Shown: positions 17,809 to 26,742 of the stretch, one piece after another
Numbering within the stretch: position 1 is the first letter of the stretch
Layout: each line of letters starts with the position of its first letter
Assembly: GCF_004358105.1 (NCBI RefSeq)
Contig: NZ_SMYL01000011.1
Span: forward strand, 1-64,000
Length of the DNA: 64,000 nucleotides
Source of the DNA: Sapientia aquatica
GTDB taxonomy: Bacteria > Pseudomonadota > Gammaproteobacteria > Burkholderiales > Burkholderiaceae_D
Reading direction: 5' to 3'
Program-made: the position numbers and the translations under genes
The notes under the pieces: generated by a model
The model's database searches: none
The model's input: the letters and a program-made list of their open reading frames with translations, nothing else
Told to the model about the DNA's origin: nothing

Positions 17809-18276
17809 CTACTTAATTATGGTTAGGCTAGGTTTTTTTCTGATTTCTTTTGAATTTGTATCATCCAAAGACGGAGCATCTTCTTTGTTGGTGACGGCCA
17901 AAGTCACTTGCGGTTTTTCTGGCTCGGCTTCTGCTTGAACTTCGGCTGATTGCGCTAATTGTTCGATCACGTCAAACGCCATTCCCTGACCGTTTTCACT
18001 GGCATAAATCGCCGATACCGCGGCAATCGGCACGTAAATATCGCGCGATACGCCACCGAAGCGTGCTTTAAATGAAATTGCTTCGTTATCCATGTGCATA
18101 CCGCTTGTGGCGCTGAAGGCGATATTCAAAACGATATCGCCATTGCGTACAAATTCCATCGGTACGCGCACTTGCCCTTGGACTTTTACCGCGATGTGCG
18201 GGGTGTATCCGTTATCTGTGCACCACTCATACAGGGCGCGGATCAGATAAGGTTTGGTTGAAGCTGCTTCAGACAT
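17809..18276 (-). CDS. sspB: ClpXP protease specificity-enhancing factor SspB
   Basis: An adaptor that binds ssrA-tagged proteins and delivers them to ClpXP. The 155-residue protein has the SspB fold start KPYLIRALYEWCTDNGYTPH, NIAFSATSGMHM, then SFKARFGGVSRDIYVP, and a flexible acidic linker ending in a short basic/hydrophobic ClpX-binding tail (KKPSLTIIK). The pairing with sspA upstream is the classic arrangement. Confidence 0.95.
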   Translation of the reverse strand: MSEAASTKPYLIRALYEWCTDNGYTPHIAVKVQGQVRVPMEFVRNGDIVLNIAFSATSGMHMDNEAISFKARFGGVSRDIYVPIAAVSAIYASENGQGMAFDVIEQLAQSAEVQAEAEPEKPQVTLAVTNKEDAPSLDDTNSKEIRKKPSLTIIK

Positions 18277-18364
18277 AAATTACTCACCTACTTTAACGTG
18301 ACAATCTAAGAATTTGAGTTCCAAGATTGCCACTGTCTTAACGTGTTACCAACCACGTTTTTAA

Positions 18365-18976
18365 TTAACGACGCATCACTTTTTCGGATGGTGTCAGTGC
18401 TTCAATATAGGCCGGGCGTGAAAAAATACGCTCTGCATATTTCATTAACGGTGCGGCTGTTTTTGAAATTTCAATGCCGTAATGATCCAAGCGCCATAAC
18501 AATGGAGCAATCGCTACGTCTAACATTGAAAATTCTTCGCCCAACATGTATTTGTTTTTGATGAACAACGGAGCCAATGTAGTCAAACGATCGCGAATTT
18601 CTGCGCGCGCTTTATCCAGCACTTTGCTTGAGTTACCTGATTTGTCGTTTTCCAACGTGTGTACGTGGATGAACAATTCTTTTTCAAAATTAAACAGCAT
18701 TAAACGTGCGCGGGAACGCATTAATGGATCTGCTGGCATCAATTGTGGATGAGGGAAACGCTCATCGATGTATTCATTGATGATGTTGGATTCGTACAAA
18801 ATCAAATCGCGCTCAACCAAGATCGGCACTTGACCGTAAGGATTCATGGTGGAGATATCTTCTGGCTTATTGAATAAATCGACATCGCGGATTTCAAAAT
18901 CCATGCCTTTTTCAAATAAAACCAAACGGCAGCGTTGTGAAAACGGACAGGTAGTACCCGAGTAGAGAACCATCAT
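18365..18976 (-). CDS. sspA: stringent starvation protein A (GST fold, RNA polymerase-associated)
   Basis: A 203-residue glutathione-S-transferase-like protein that in E. coli binds RNA polymerase and modulates stationary-phase and acid-stress transcription. The N-terminal thioredoxin-like part has SGTTCPFSQRCRLVLFEKGMD and NPYGQVPILVERD, and the C-terminal helical part has the conserved MLGEEFSMLDVAIAPLLWRLD. It has its own upstream region with a strong hairpin, so it may be transcribed separately from petC. Confidence 0.93.
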   Translation of the reverse strand: MMVLYSGTTCPFSQRCRLVLFEKGMDFEIRDVDLFNKPEDISTMNPYGQVPILVERDLILYESNIINEYIDERFPHPQLMPADPLMRSRARLMLFNFEKELFIHVHTLENDKSGNSSKVLDKARAEIRDRLTTLAPLFIKNKYMLGEEFSMLDVAIAPLLWRLDHYGIEISKTAAPLMKYAERIFSRPAYIEALTPSEKVMRR

Positions 18977-19001
18977 TTTTACAGTTCCTTAGAAACAAAT
19001 A

Positions 19002-19036
19002 GGGTGAGGCCTTATTTCAAGAATTAAGGCTCACCC
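19002..19036 (-). terminator. stable hairpin between petC and sspA
   Basis: GGGTGAG-G-CCTTA pairs with TAAGG-CTCACCC (12 bp with one bulge, 10-nt loop). On the minus strand it is followed by a T-rich stretch (TATTTGTTT). It may end petABC transcription or act as an attenuator of sspA. Confidence 0.5.
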
Positions 19037-19068
19037 TGAAAGTACGAACAGCGTACAACAAATAAACA

Positions 19069-19090
19069 ATGCCGCGGTAAGCGGCGGCAT
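19069..19090 (-). terminator. hairpin terminator after petC
   Basis: ATGCCGC pairs with GCGGCAT across an 8-nt loop and is followed on the minus strand by TGTTTATTTG. It lies 23 bp after the petC stop. Confidence 0.6.
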
Positions 19091-19112
19091 GTTTTATTAC
19101 TATTTTTAACGA

Positions 19113-19874
19113 TTACTTAACTTCTTTCCAGTACGAAGCATTTAAGCGCCAAGCTAACACACTCAGCAAACTCATCCACATCAATACCCAAACACCTAAA
19201 CGCTTGCGAGTGCTTTGTGCTGGTTCGCCCATCCAATTCAAATATGCTACCAGATCAGCGACTTCACTATCATATTCGGCGGTTGTTAATTTGCCTGGTT
19301 TTACTGTGTTGAATTTTTTGAATTCAGTCAGTTTTTGGCTTGGATCATGCGGATCTTCAACTTCTTCAAACTCGGCGCTACGAACACCTTGCAACTCCCA
19401 CAATACGTGTGGCATACCTACGTTGTGGAATACCAAATTGTTCCAACCCGTTGGGCGGGAATCGTCTTGGTAATAGGTACGCAGATACGTGTAGAGCCAG
19501 TCTGGGCCGCTACCTGCTTCGGAGGATTTGGAGCGTGCGATCACCGATAAATCTGGAGGTGCAGCACCGAACCATGCTTTTGCGTCTTTAGCCGACAAGT
19601 GAGTGGTCATCAGATCACCCACTTTATCACCGGCCAATAACAAACTGCCTTTGATCTGGTCATCGGTTAAACCGAGGTCCTTCAAACGACTGTAACGCAT
19701 CGACGAAGCGGAATGGCAATTCAAGCAGTAATTAACGAACAGCTTGGCACCATTTTGCAATGCAGCCATATTGTTTGCACGATCCGGCGCGTGGTCGAGC
19801 GGATAGCCTTCGCTTGCTAATGCTAAAGCTGGCAGCAGAACCAAGGCGGCGATAATCTTTTTAAACATTTTCAT
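19113..19874 (-). CDS. petC: ubiquinol-cytochrome c reductase, cytochrome c1 subunit
   Basis: Haem c-bearing subunit of the cytochrome bc1 complex; passes electrons from the Rieske centre to soluble cytochrome c. The 253-residue precursor has a signal peptide (about 1-21), the haem attachment site CLNCH (50-54), the axial-methionine region near NVGMPHVLWELQG and a C-terminal membrane anchor (about 225-245, WVLMWMSLLSVLAWRL). It follows petB by 21 bp in the petABC operon. Confidence 0.95.
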   Translation of the reverse strand: MKMFKKIIAALVLLPALALASEGYPLDHAPDRANNMAALQNGAKLFVNYCLNCHSASSMRYSRLKDLGLTDDQIKGSLLLAGDKVGDLMTTHLSAKDAKAWFGAAPPDLSVIARSKSSEAGSGPDWLYTYLRTYYQDDSRPTGWNNLVFHNVGMPHVLWELQGVRSAEFEEVEDPHDPSQKLTEFKKFNTVKPGKLTTAEYDSEVADLVAYLNWMGEPAQSTRKRLGVWVLMWMSLLSVLAWRLNASYWKEVK

Positions 19875-19895
19875 ATCTTCTGTCCCTTTGGATGC

Positions 19896-21305
19896 TTAGT
19901 GAGGCGTGAAAGTAACGCGCTTCGGTACTGGCTTGAATGTGCCCATGCCACTCCACCAAGGCATCAACAAGAAGAAGCTAAAGTAGATCACTGCGCACAC
20001 TTGCGAAATACGTTCACGGATCGGTGATGGCGGTTCAACCCCTAAATAACCTAAGGTGACGAATGCAATCGCAAACACGATAAACACAGTTTTGTGCCAA
20101 TCAGGACGATAGCGAATCGATTTAACCAAAGAGTGATCCAACCAAGGCATACCAGCCAAAATCATGACTGAGGAACCGAACAACACCACGCCCCAGAATT
20201 TAGCATCCAAACCGAATGGCATCATTCCAACAATCATCACCAATCCGATTGCGGCAATAGCATTCTTTACTAACGCAGGCAATTTCGATTTGAGGTAGAC
20301 CAAGCAAACATAGCCAATAATTGCTGCTTGCACGACGTAGAGGAACTCACTCGTGGTCGCACGCAAAATCGAATAGAACGGCGTGAAATACCACGTTGGC
20401 GCAATGTGCAACGGTGTCTTCAACGAATCGGCTGGGATAAAGTTATTGGCTTCTAAGAAGTAACCGCCCATTTCTGGAGCAAAGAACACAACCGCGGTGA
20501 ACAGCACCAAGAAAATAGTCACGCCGAAAATATCGTGGAATGTGTAGTACGGATGCGAAGGTACGCCATCAACTGGGTGACCGTTAGCATCTAAGTTTTC
20601 CTTAATTTCAATACCATCTGGATTGTTCGAACCGACTTCGTGCAACGCGATTAAATGCGCCACAACTAAGCCCAACAACACCAATGGAATCGCGATGACG
20701 TGGAAAGAAAAGAAGCGGTTCAATGTCGCGTCAGACACAACATAATCACCACGAATCCACAACGACAAATCGGGTCCGATCAAAGGAATCGCACCGAACA
20801 AGTTAACAATAACTTGTGCGCCCCAATAAGACATTTGACCCCAAGGCAGCAAGTAACCGAAGAATGCTTCTGCCATCAAACACAAGAAGATCGTGAAGCC
20901 AAACAGCCACACCAATTCACGAGGTTTGCGGTAGCCGCCGTACATCAAGGCTTTGGCCATGTGCAGGTAAATAATGATGAAGAAAGCCGATGCGCCGGTG
21001 GAATGCATGTAGCGCACCAACCAACCCCATGGCACTTCGCGCATGATGTATTCAACCGATGAAAACGCTAAGTTTGCATCTGGTTTGTAATGCATTACCA
21101 AGAAAATACCGGTAACGATCTGAATGACCAACGTTAGCAAAGCTAACGAGCCAAAGATGTACCAGAAGTTAAAGTTCTTAGGAGCGTAGTACTGACCCCA
21201 TTGATCGTTCCATAATTTCGTTAATGGAAAACGTGAGTCAACCCAATTCAACGCTTTGTCGATGACTGGCGCGTCTGCCGGCAATTTCTTCTCAACAAAT
21301 GCCAT
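19896..21305 (-). CDS. petB: ubiquinol-cytochrome c reductase, cytochrome b subunit
   Basis: The quinol-oxidising membrane core of complex III. The 469-residue protein has eight or nine membrane helices, the haem-ligand histidines in RYMHSTGAS and in RFFSFHVIAIP, the Qo-site sequence TVVFF-like VFFAPEMGGYF/NNFIPADSL with the PEW-equivalent TPLHIAPTWYF, and a C-terminal GVEPPSP stretch. The start is 2 bp after the Rieske gene stop, indicating tight coupling. Confidence 0.96.
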   Translation of the reverse strand: MAFVEKKLPADAPVIDKALNWVDSRFPLTKLWNDQWGQYYAPKNFNFWYIFGSLALLTLVIQIVTGIFLVMHYKPDANLAFSSVEYIMREVPWGWLVRYMHSTGASAFFIIIYLHMAKALMYGGYRKPRELVWLFGFTIFLCLMAEAFFGYLLPWGQMSYWGAQVIVNLFGAIPLIGPDLSLWIRGDYVVSDATLNRFFSFHVIAIPLVLLGLVVAHLIALHEVGSNNPDGIEIKENLDANGHPVDGVPSHPYYTFHDIFGVTIFLVLFTAVVFFAPEMGGYFLEANNFIPADSLKTPLHIAPTWYFTPFYSILRATTSEFLYVVQAAIIGYVCLVYLKSKLPALVKNAIAAIGLVMIVGMMPFGLDAKFWGVVLFGSSVMILAGMPWLDHSLVKSIRYRPDWHKTVFIVFAIAFVTLGYLGVEPPSPIRERISQVCAVIYFSFFLLMPWWSGMGTFKPVPKRVTFTPH

Positions 21306-21307
21306 GA

Positions 21308-21922
21308 TTAAGCCTCACCTTTCTCATCTTTACCGATGACGATTTTAGTATCGGACAGATACATATGTCGTGGCACGTCCAGATTTTGTGGAGCTGGTTT
21401 GTTTTTGTAAACGCGACCAGATAAGTCAAAAGTAGAACCGTGGCATGGGCACAAGAATCCACCTGCCCAGTCGTCGGGCAAAGATGGCTGCGCGCCAGGA
21501 GCAAATTTGGAACTTGGGGAGCAACCCAAGTGAGAGCAAATACCGACGGCGATCAACACATCTGCATGCTCTTTGCGCGAACGACTTTGCTTTTCGCAAT
21601 AGTCTGGCATCGGCATGGTGTAAGGCTTGAGCGAATCTGGGTCAGCGACTTTGTCCTGAGTTTTCGCCAGGCTCGCCATCATTTCTGGTGTCCGTTTCAA
21701 AATCCAAACCGGCTTACCGCGCCATTCAGCGGTTTTCATTTCACCCGGTTTCAACGTTGAAATATCCACCTCAACTGGAGCACCCGCTGCTTTAGCGCGC
21801 TCCGAAGGTTGAAATGTGCTCACCAAAGCCCCTGTTGTGGCTAAGCCAACAACACCACCCGCCGCGCACGTTGCGACGAGCAAGCCGCGACGGCCGGAAT
21901 CGACCTGCTTTTCATTACTCAT
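21308..21922 (-). CDS. petA: ubiquinol-cytochrome c reductase, Rieske iron-sulfur subunit
   Basis: Carries the 2Fe-2S cluster that takes the first electron from quinol. The product (204 residues from ATG 21922) has a twin-arginine-type N-terminus GRRGLLVATCAAGG that forms the membrane anchor, then cluster motifs CSHLGC and CPCHGS with the two cysteine-histidine pairs. Tat components are encoded 5 kb to the right (tatABC). An alternative start at 21937 would add five residues. Confidence 0.95.
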   Translation of the reverse strand: MSNEKQVDSGRRGLLVATCAAGGVVGLATTGALVSTFQPSERAKAAGAPVEVDISTLKPGEMKTAEWRGKPVWILKRTPEMMASLAKTQDKVADPDSLKPYTMPMPDYCEKQSRSRKEHADVLIAVGICSHLGCSPSSKFAPGAQPSLPDDWAGGFLCPCHGSTFDLSGRVYKNKPAPQNLDVPRHMYLSDTKIVIGKDEKGEA

Positions 21923-22314
21923 ACCAACCCCATTCATCAAAACTTATCTGTTGAAAAATTTAAAGTCATCATCGAGCAAATACATTTTGGTAAGGACTTA
22001 CGTAAAACCGTCTATACAACATCTCTAGGTAGTTTTATTTATTAAAGCAAATTTAACCATGCTTACAAGATGGTTTTGCATAAATCCTATTGTTAACCTC
22101 TAGCAACCCTAAATTATAATGGAGCCAGAGCTTGAATTAAAGAAAAACATGAAGAAGCACATAATTGAGCGCTTTTTAATTAGGAAAAACGCTTATTTTG
22201 TTAAATTTTATAAATCAGCGGATCGGGAACTCACATAATTTAACAAAGTGATTCTAATTTAGACGTGTAAAATAGCAACTACTTACTTTTATACAACAAT
22301 CCTAAGGAGCTAGT
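21923..22314. other. AT-rich intergenic region between petABC and mscL
   Basis: About 390 bp holding the divergent control regions. On the plus strand TTGTTA (22090-22095) and TATAAT (22115-22120) form a promoter-like pair with a long 19-bp spacer, about 190 bp upstream of mscL. The mscL start has a good AAGGAG site. Candidate minus-strand promoter elements for petA are weak. A 29-codon frame at 22149 has no ribosome-binding site and is probably chance. Confidence 0.4.
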
Positions 22315-22737
22315 ATGGCAATGATGCAGGAATTTAAAGCCTTTATTACTCGCGGCAACGTGGTTGATTTGGCAGTCGGTGTGATTATTGGTGCTGCCTT
22401 TAGCAAAATCGTTGATTCTTTGGTTCAAGATGTGATCATGCCTTTGGTGGGCAAAGTTGTTGGCGGTTTGGATTTTGCAAATTACTACCTACCACTTAAC
22501 AATCAAGATACCCATTTAACACTGGTCGAAGCTAAAAAATTGGGCGCAGTCTTGGCTTACGGCAGCTTTTTTACCATCGTACTTAACTTTTTGATATTGG
22601 CCTTCATTATTTTCCAAATGGTTAAATTAGTTAATTTAGCCCGACGCAACGAAGCGGCTGCACCCGCCGCGCCAGCGCCGACGCCAGAAGATATCGAATT
22701 GCTGCGCGAAATCCGCGACGCATTAAAAAATAAATAA
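22315..22737 (+). CDS. mscL: large-conductance mechanosensitive channel
   Basis: A homopentameric emergency valve that opens under membrane tension in hypo-osmotic shock. The 140-residue protein has the amphipathic N-terminus ([13 protein letters not shown]), TM1 [21 protein letters not shown], a periplasmic loop with [10 protein letters not shown]2 (about 83-103) and a C-terminal helix bundle with an alanine/proline linker. It converges on the Nif3-like gene with 11 bp between stops. Confidence 0.97.
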   Translation: MAMMQEFKAFITRGNVVDLAVGVIIGAAFSKIVDSLVQDVIMPLVGKVVGGLDFANYYLPLNNQDTHLTLVEAKKLGAVLAYGSFFTIVLNFLILAFIIFQMVKLVNLARRNEAAAPAAPAPTPEDIELLREIRDALKNK

Positions 22738-22748
22738 GCAATCCCGCC

Positions 22749-23522
22749 TCAAACTGGGTTGGGTATATCGACAAAATGGTGAATGACACCAAACTCCTGT
22801 TCGATTGCCCGACCCACCGCTTGCACGCCGTAGCGTTCGGTCGCGTGATGTCCGCAGGCTAAATACGCGACCCCAGATTCTCTCGCTAAATGGGTTGTAG
22901 GCTCAGATATTTCGCCCGAAATATACACAGTCGCCCCAGCAGTAATCGCCTCGCCGAAAAAGTTCTGCGCCGCACCGGTGCACCAAGCGATGCGTCCCAA
23001 TGCTTGCTCTGGCGACCCGATTAGCAGTGGTGTTCGGCCTAATTTTCGCTCTATCCAATTGCTTAACTGCCCAACTGTTTTCAACTCGGCATTAAGCGAC
23101 TGTCCATAGCTGCCCAACCCTTGTTCGGCGAAATTGCCTTCCTGCGCGAATCCCAGTACTTCGGCAAGTTGTGCGTTATTACCCCATACTGGATGCAAAT
23201 CAAGCGGCAAATGGTAGGCGTATAGGTTGATGCCGTGCTCAATCAACTTTTTGATGCGCTGGTATTTCTGCCCCACCAAGCACGGATTTTCGCCGCGCCA
23301 AAAATAGCCATGATGCACTAAGAGCGCATCGGCCTTTAATTCAATCGCCGCGTCAATTAAGGCTAAACTGGCGGTTACGCCGGTGACCAGCACTTTTATT
23401 TCGGTAACACCTTCCACCTGCAAGCCATTTGGACAATAATCATTTAATTTCGAAATTAGTAAATTTTCCGCTAGAAATTGGGTAATGGCGTCCCGATTTA
23501 GCGGCTTTTTGGATTGGTTCAT
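22749..23522 (-). CDS. Nif3-like dinuclear metal centre protein (YbgI/DUF34)
   Basis: A member of the NIF3/DUF34 family, hexameric proteins with a two-metal site; proposed roles include GTP cyclohydrolase-related or metal-insertion functions, but none is firmly assigned. The 257-residue form has LVHHGYFWRGENP, AYHLPLDLHPVWGNNAQLA and ACGHHATERYGVQAVG, which supply the metal-ligand histidines, aspartate and glutamate. I chose ATG 23522. Its start is only 31 bp from the divergent protease gene. Confidence 0.9.
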   Translation of the reverse strand: MNQSKKPLNRDAITQFLAENLLISKLNDYCPNGLQVEGVTEIKVLVTGVTASLALIDAAIELKADALLVHHGYFWRGENPCLVGQKYQRIKKLIEHGINLYAYHLPLDLHPVWGNNAQLAEVLGFAQEGNFAEQGLGSYGQSLNAELKTVGQLSNWIERKLGRTPLLIGSPEQALGRIAWCTGAAQNFFGEAITAGATVYISGEISEPTTHLARESGVAYLACGHHATERYGVQAVGRAIEQEFGVIHHFVDIPNPV

Positions 23523-23553
23523 TTTTAATTTATCTCTCAACTAGTAGACTATT

Positions 23554-24744
23554 ATGCGACGACTCTGGCTCTTATTTGCGCAAGCAGCAACCATTTGCTT
23601 AGCGATATTGTTGATTGTAAACACCTTAAAACCAGAATGGCTGAACAAATTCAATGGCGGCACCAACGGTGTTCACCTAACGACTTCGACGATGCCGATT
23701 TTGGAAGCGCCAGTCAGTTCGGTAGCACCCGGCAGCTATCGTGATGCAGCGAAACGCGCAATGCCTTCTGTGGTCAATATTTACACCACGAAAGAAATCA
23801 AGCGCGCAAAAAATCCGCTTTATAACGACCCACTATTCCGGCGCTTTTTTGGCAAAAGCGCCAATCCGCCGCCCGAAAAACAATCTAGCTTAGGTTCTGG
23901 CGTCATCGTTAGCCCTACCGGTTACATCATCACCAATAACCATGTCGTGAATTCGGCGGATGAAATCGACGTCGTGTTGACCGACGGTCGCAAGGCTATC
24001 GCAAAAGTGGTCGGTAACGATCCGGAAACCGATTTAGCGCTGATCAAGATTGATTTGCCCGACCTGCCGGCAATTACCTTGGGACATGTTGAAAAAGCCA
24101 GCGTCGGTGATGTGGTACTCGCCATCGGCAATCCGTTTGGCGTGGGTCAAACCATTACGATGGGAATTATTTCGGCCTTGGGTCGCAATCATCTCGACAT
24201 CAACACTTTTGAGAATTTCATTCAAACCGATGCAGCCATTAATCCCGGCAATTCGGGCGGCGCGCTGATCGACACCAACGGTAATTTGATCGGCATCAAC
24301 AGCGCAATTTTTTCCCAAAACGGGGGTTCACTCGGCATAGGATTTGCGATTCCTGTTAGCACCGTGAAATCGGTCATGGATGGCATCATGGCTAACGGCC
24401 ACGTGATTCGCGGTTGGATAGGCGTGGAGCCGCAAGAAATCACGGCTGAGTTAGCCGAAAACTTTGGCGTGAAAGAAAATTCCGGCACCTTGATCGCAGG
24501 CGTTATTCGCGGTGGGCCAGCAGATCGTGCGGGGGTGAAGCCAGGCGACGTATTAATCAAAGTAAATGACGTTCAAGTTACCGACCGCGTTGCGATGATG
24601 AATTTGATCGCGCAGTTGCCTCCAGAAAAGAACGCCAAGCTGACTTTCCTGCGTAAAGGTAAAATCATGGTTCTTGACGTTCTGATCGGAACGCGCCATC
24701 AACCTGCTGCATCAAACGATGACGACGAAGACGGACCGCGCTAA
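23554..24744 (+). CDS. HtrA/Deg family serine protease with one PDZ domain
   Basis: A periplasmic, membrane-anchored trypsin-like protease (family S1C) for misfolded envelope proteins. The 396-residue protein has an uncleaved-looking N-terminal helix (about 3-23), the catalytic triad H130 (in TNNHVV), D160 (in ETDLALIKI) and S234 (in GNSGGAL), and a single PDZ domain (about 275-375). One PDZ plus the anchor resembles DegS more than DegP/DegQ, but no rseA/rpoE genes are here. The C-terminus is acidic (NDDDEDGPR). Confidence 0.92.
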   Translation: MRRLWLLFAQAATICLAILLIVNTLKPEWLNKFNGGTNGVHLTTSTMPILEAPVSSVAPGSYRDAAKRAMPSVVNIYTTKEIKRAKNPLYNDPLFRRFFGKSANPPPEKQSSLGSGVIVSPTGYIITNNHVVNSADEIDVVLTDGRKAIAKVVGNDPETDLALIKIDLPDLPAITLGHVEKASVGDVVLAIGNPFGVGQTITMGIISALGRNHLDINTFENFIQTDAAINPGNSGGALIDTNGNLIGINSAIFSQNGGSLGIGFAIPVSTVKSVMDGIMANGHVIRGWIGVEPQEITAELAENFGVKENSGTLIAGVIRGGPADRAGVKPGDVLIKVNDVQVTDRVAMMNLIAQLPPEKNAKLTFLRKGKIMVLDVLIGTRHQPAASNDDDEDGPR

Positions 24745-24778
24745 TCGATACTCACTCACACAAAGCTGAAATCTAACC

Positions 24779-25468
24779 ATGCACCTTAACGATCTGACCG
24801 GATATTTAAACGAGCTTTCCGACAACAACAATCGTGCATGGTTTGTGATGAACAAACCGCGCTACGATATTTTGCGTGCGGAATTTTTAGAATTAGTGAC
24901 TGACTTAATCGGCCAGATTAGCAAATTCGATCCCGAGATCATTGACTGCAATCCAAAGAAAGCGCTGTTTCGTATCAATCGCGATGTGCGCTTTGCAAAA
25001 GATAAAAGCCCTTACAAAACCACCTTCTCCGCCGCCATCGTTCCGGGCAATTTAAAGAAGCCTAGCCAAGGCGGCGGGCCGGCTTACTATTTTCAAATTA
25101 ATGCCGAAGGCGAATTATTGTATGCCGTGGGCGAATACATGCCGCCAAGTGACCGACTCAAACAACTGCGCCAGCATGTGGTGGAAGATGGTGCGAACTT
25201 GGTAAAAATTTTAAAAGACAAGAAGCTCAAAGCGACCTTTGGCGGTTTGCAAGAGGAAGATAAATTGCAACGTCCGCCAAAAGGTTTTGATGCCGATCAC
25301 CCGCAAATCGAGTTAATCAAACTAAAGCATTTTATGGTCTGGACTAGCGTTCCGATTAGCTCTATCAAACAATCAAAACAAACAACGCAATCGGATGAGT
25401 TGATTAAGCTGATCGCCAGCGGCTACAAAGACGCCTATAAATTGGCTGAGTGGATGAGGAATGCTTAA
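24779..25468 (+). CDS. DUF2461 family protein
   Basis: A 229-residue protein of the TIGR02453/DUF2461 family, function unknown. Typical features are LNELSDNNNRAWF near the N-terminus, the central FRINRDVRFAKDKSPYKT block (about 60-80) and GGPAYYFQI. No signal peptide or membrane segment is seen. It is 34 bp after the HtrA-type protease on the same strand and probably cotranscribed. Confidence 0.88.
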   Translation: MHLNDLTGYLNELSDNNNRAWFVMNKPRYDILRAEFLELVTDLIGQISKFDPEIIDCNPKKALFRINRDVRFAKDKSPYKTTFSAAIVPGNLKKPSQGGGPAYYFQINAEGELLYAVGEYMPPSDRLKQLRQHVVEDGANLVKILKDKKLKATFGGLQEEDKLQRPPKGFDADHPQIELIKLKHFMVWTSVPISSIKQSKQTTQSDELIKLIASGYKDAYKLAEWMRNA

Positions 25469-25738
25469 TTAATTTTCACGCATCAAACCAATACCCGAGG
25501 CGCAGTTTTTTTATTCAGATTTGGCGCGGTGGTTTAATCTTAAAACCCAACATCGCGACAATCTAATTCTACCAAGCTGATTGCGCTATTTCGTGCCAAG
25601 CACATTACGTGAAAGCTCAGTTCGACTTTGTGATCGGCTACTTTTCGACTACAAACACCGCAGATTTGACTTCAATATTTATCCATTTAAAAAAAGGCCA
25701 GTGAAACTAGGTAGCATGCGACTCCCTAAACATGCTTG

Positions 25739-26554
25739 CTATTTTTTGGGTGGATTTAAAAATAAACGTGATAATTCGCCGGTCTGTTTTGCCTTAACTA
25801 AAGCGAAATTAAGTCGATCTAAATATGCATCGTTGTAACCTGGTGCCACCGCAAAGTGGATGGAAATTGTAGCGGCGGGTTTAGGAACGACACAATAGGG
25901 TCGTGTTTTCATTGAACCAGTTTCTTGAATTGCTAAGCGACCATATTGACGAGTTAAGATTTCTTGAAGGTAGTCAGGACTTCCAATCTGACTGTACACC
26001 AAAATTCCATCTTCTCGCTGCTTTAACAATTTTTGCATTCTCGACACGGAATCGTTCACATCATAGTCAATTCTGGCGTAATTATTTAATGCAGCATCAA
26101 GCTCCTCACCGTACGAAGTCTCTCGAACGATCCCTATCGTTTTCCCTTCCAAATCTTTCAGTTTATTGAAAACAAATTTGGTATCGCATCGCTTAACAAT
26201 CCAAACATAGTCAAAATAAACTGGCTCACTAAATTTAAAATCTAAAGTGCGATTGGGTGTGATGGAGGCGCCGAATAAAAATCCGTGTCCGCTTTTCGCC
26301 AACAGCAGCGCGCGCTTCCAAGGGTAGCGTTTGAACTCGAATTGAACATTGGTTTCTTTTTCAAGATACTTAAACAATTCAGTCGTATTTTTATTGAATG
26401 GAATCGTTGCCTCTGCCGTGTCAGAGTTCATATTACTAAGAATTGTAATTTTAGTAGCGTCTTGGGCTGCAGCCGGATTGAGTTGAATAACCAGACCAAG
26501 TATCGCAATTGCTGACGTAAGCATAAAGTTCGCCTTTACTGTGTTGATTTCCAT
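25739..26554 (-). CDS. periplasmic solute-binding protein, amino-acid-binding (SBP_bac_3) type
   Basis: A 271-residue protein with a signal peptide (hydrophobic 11-25, cleavage near AAA-Q) and a two-lobe solute-binding fold: KRYPWKRALLLAKSG, DFKFSEPVYFDYVWIVKR and LEGKTIGIVRETSYG. No ABC permease or ATPase gene is nearby, so it is an orphan binding protein or sensor input; ligand unknown. Base composition looks slightly more AT-rich than its neighbours and it interrupts an otherwise conserved gene order, which could mean acquisition, but this was judged by eye. Confidence 0.75.
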   Translation of the reverse strand: MEINTVKANFMLTSAIAILGLVIQLNPAAAQDATKITILSNMNSDTAEATIPFNKNTTELFKYLEKETNVQFEFKRYPWKRALLLAKSGHGFLFGASITPNRTLDFKFSEPVYFDYVWIVKRCDTKFVFNKLKDLEGKTIGIVRETSYGEELDAALNNYARIDYDVNDSVSRMQKLLKQREDGILVYSQIGSPDYLQEILTRQYGRLAIQETGSMKTRPYCVVPKPAATISIHFAVAPGYNDAYLDRLNFALVKAKQTGELSRLFLNPPKK

Positions 26555-26742
26555 CTAAAACTGCCCCTTAAAAGCAAGCCGCTCGATTTGAATGCAAGGG
26601 TAACCAATACGCTTGATAAAATTCGGTGTAATTAAGGAACGAGATTAGGGAAGCCCGCCTAACAGTTTGCCTGCCCATTTCGCAATCGTAGAGGCGGATT
26701 CAGTGCAGCAAACAAACGGGCAACTTATGTGCTTACCGCAGG

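Noticed and set aside
22149-22238. 29-codon frame upstream of mscL after a TATAAT box
   Set aside because: No Shine-Dalgarno and lysine/isoleucine-rich as expected for AT-rich spacer.
25581-25838. 85-codon plus-strand frame overlapping the end of the solute-binding protein gene
   Set aside because: Non-ATG start, no ribosome-binding site, and the second half is antisense to a supported gene.
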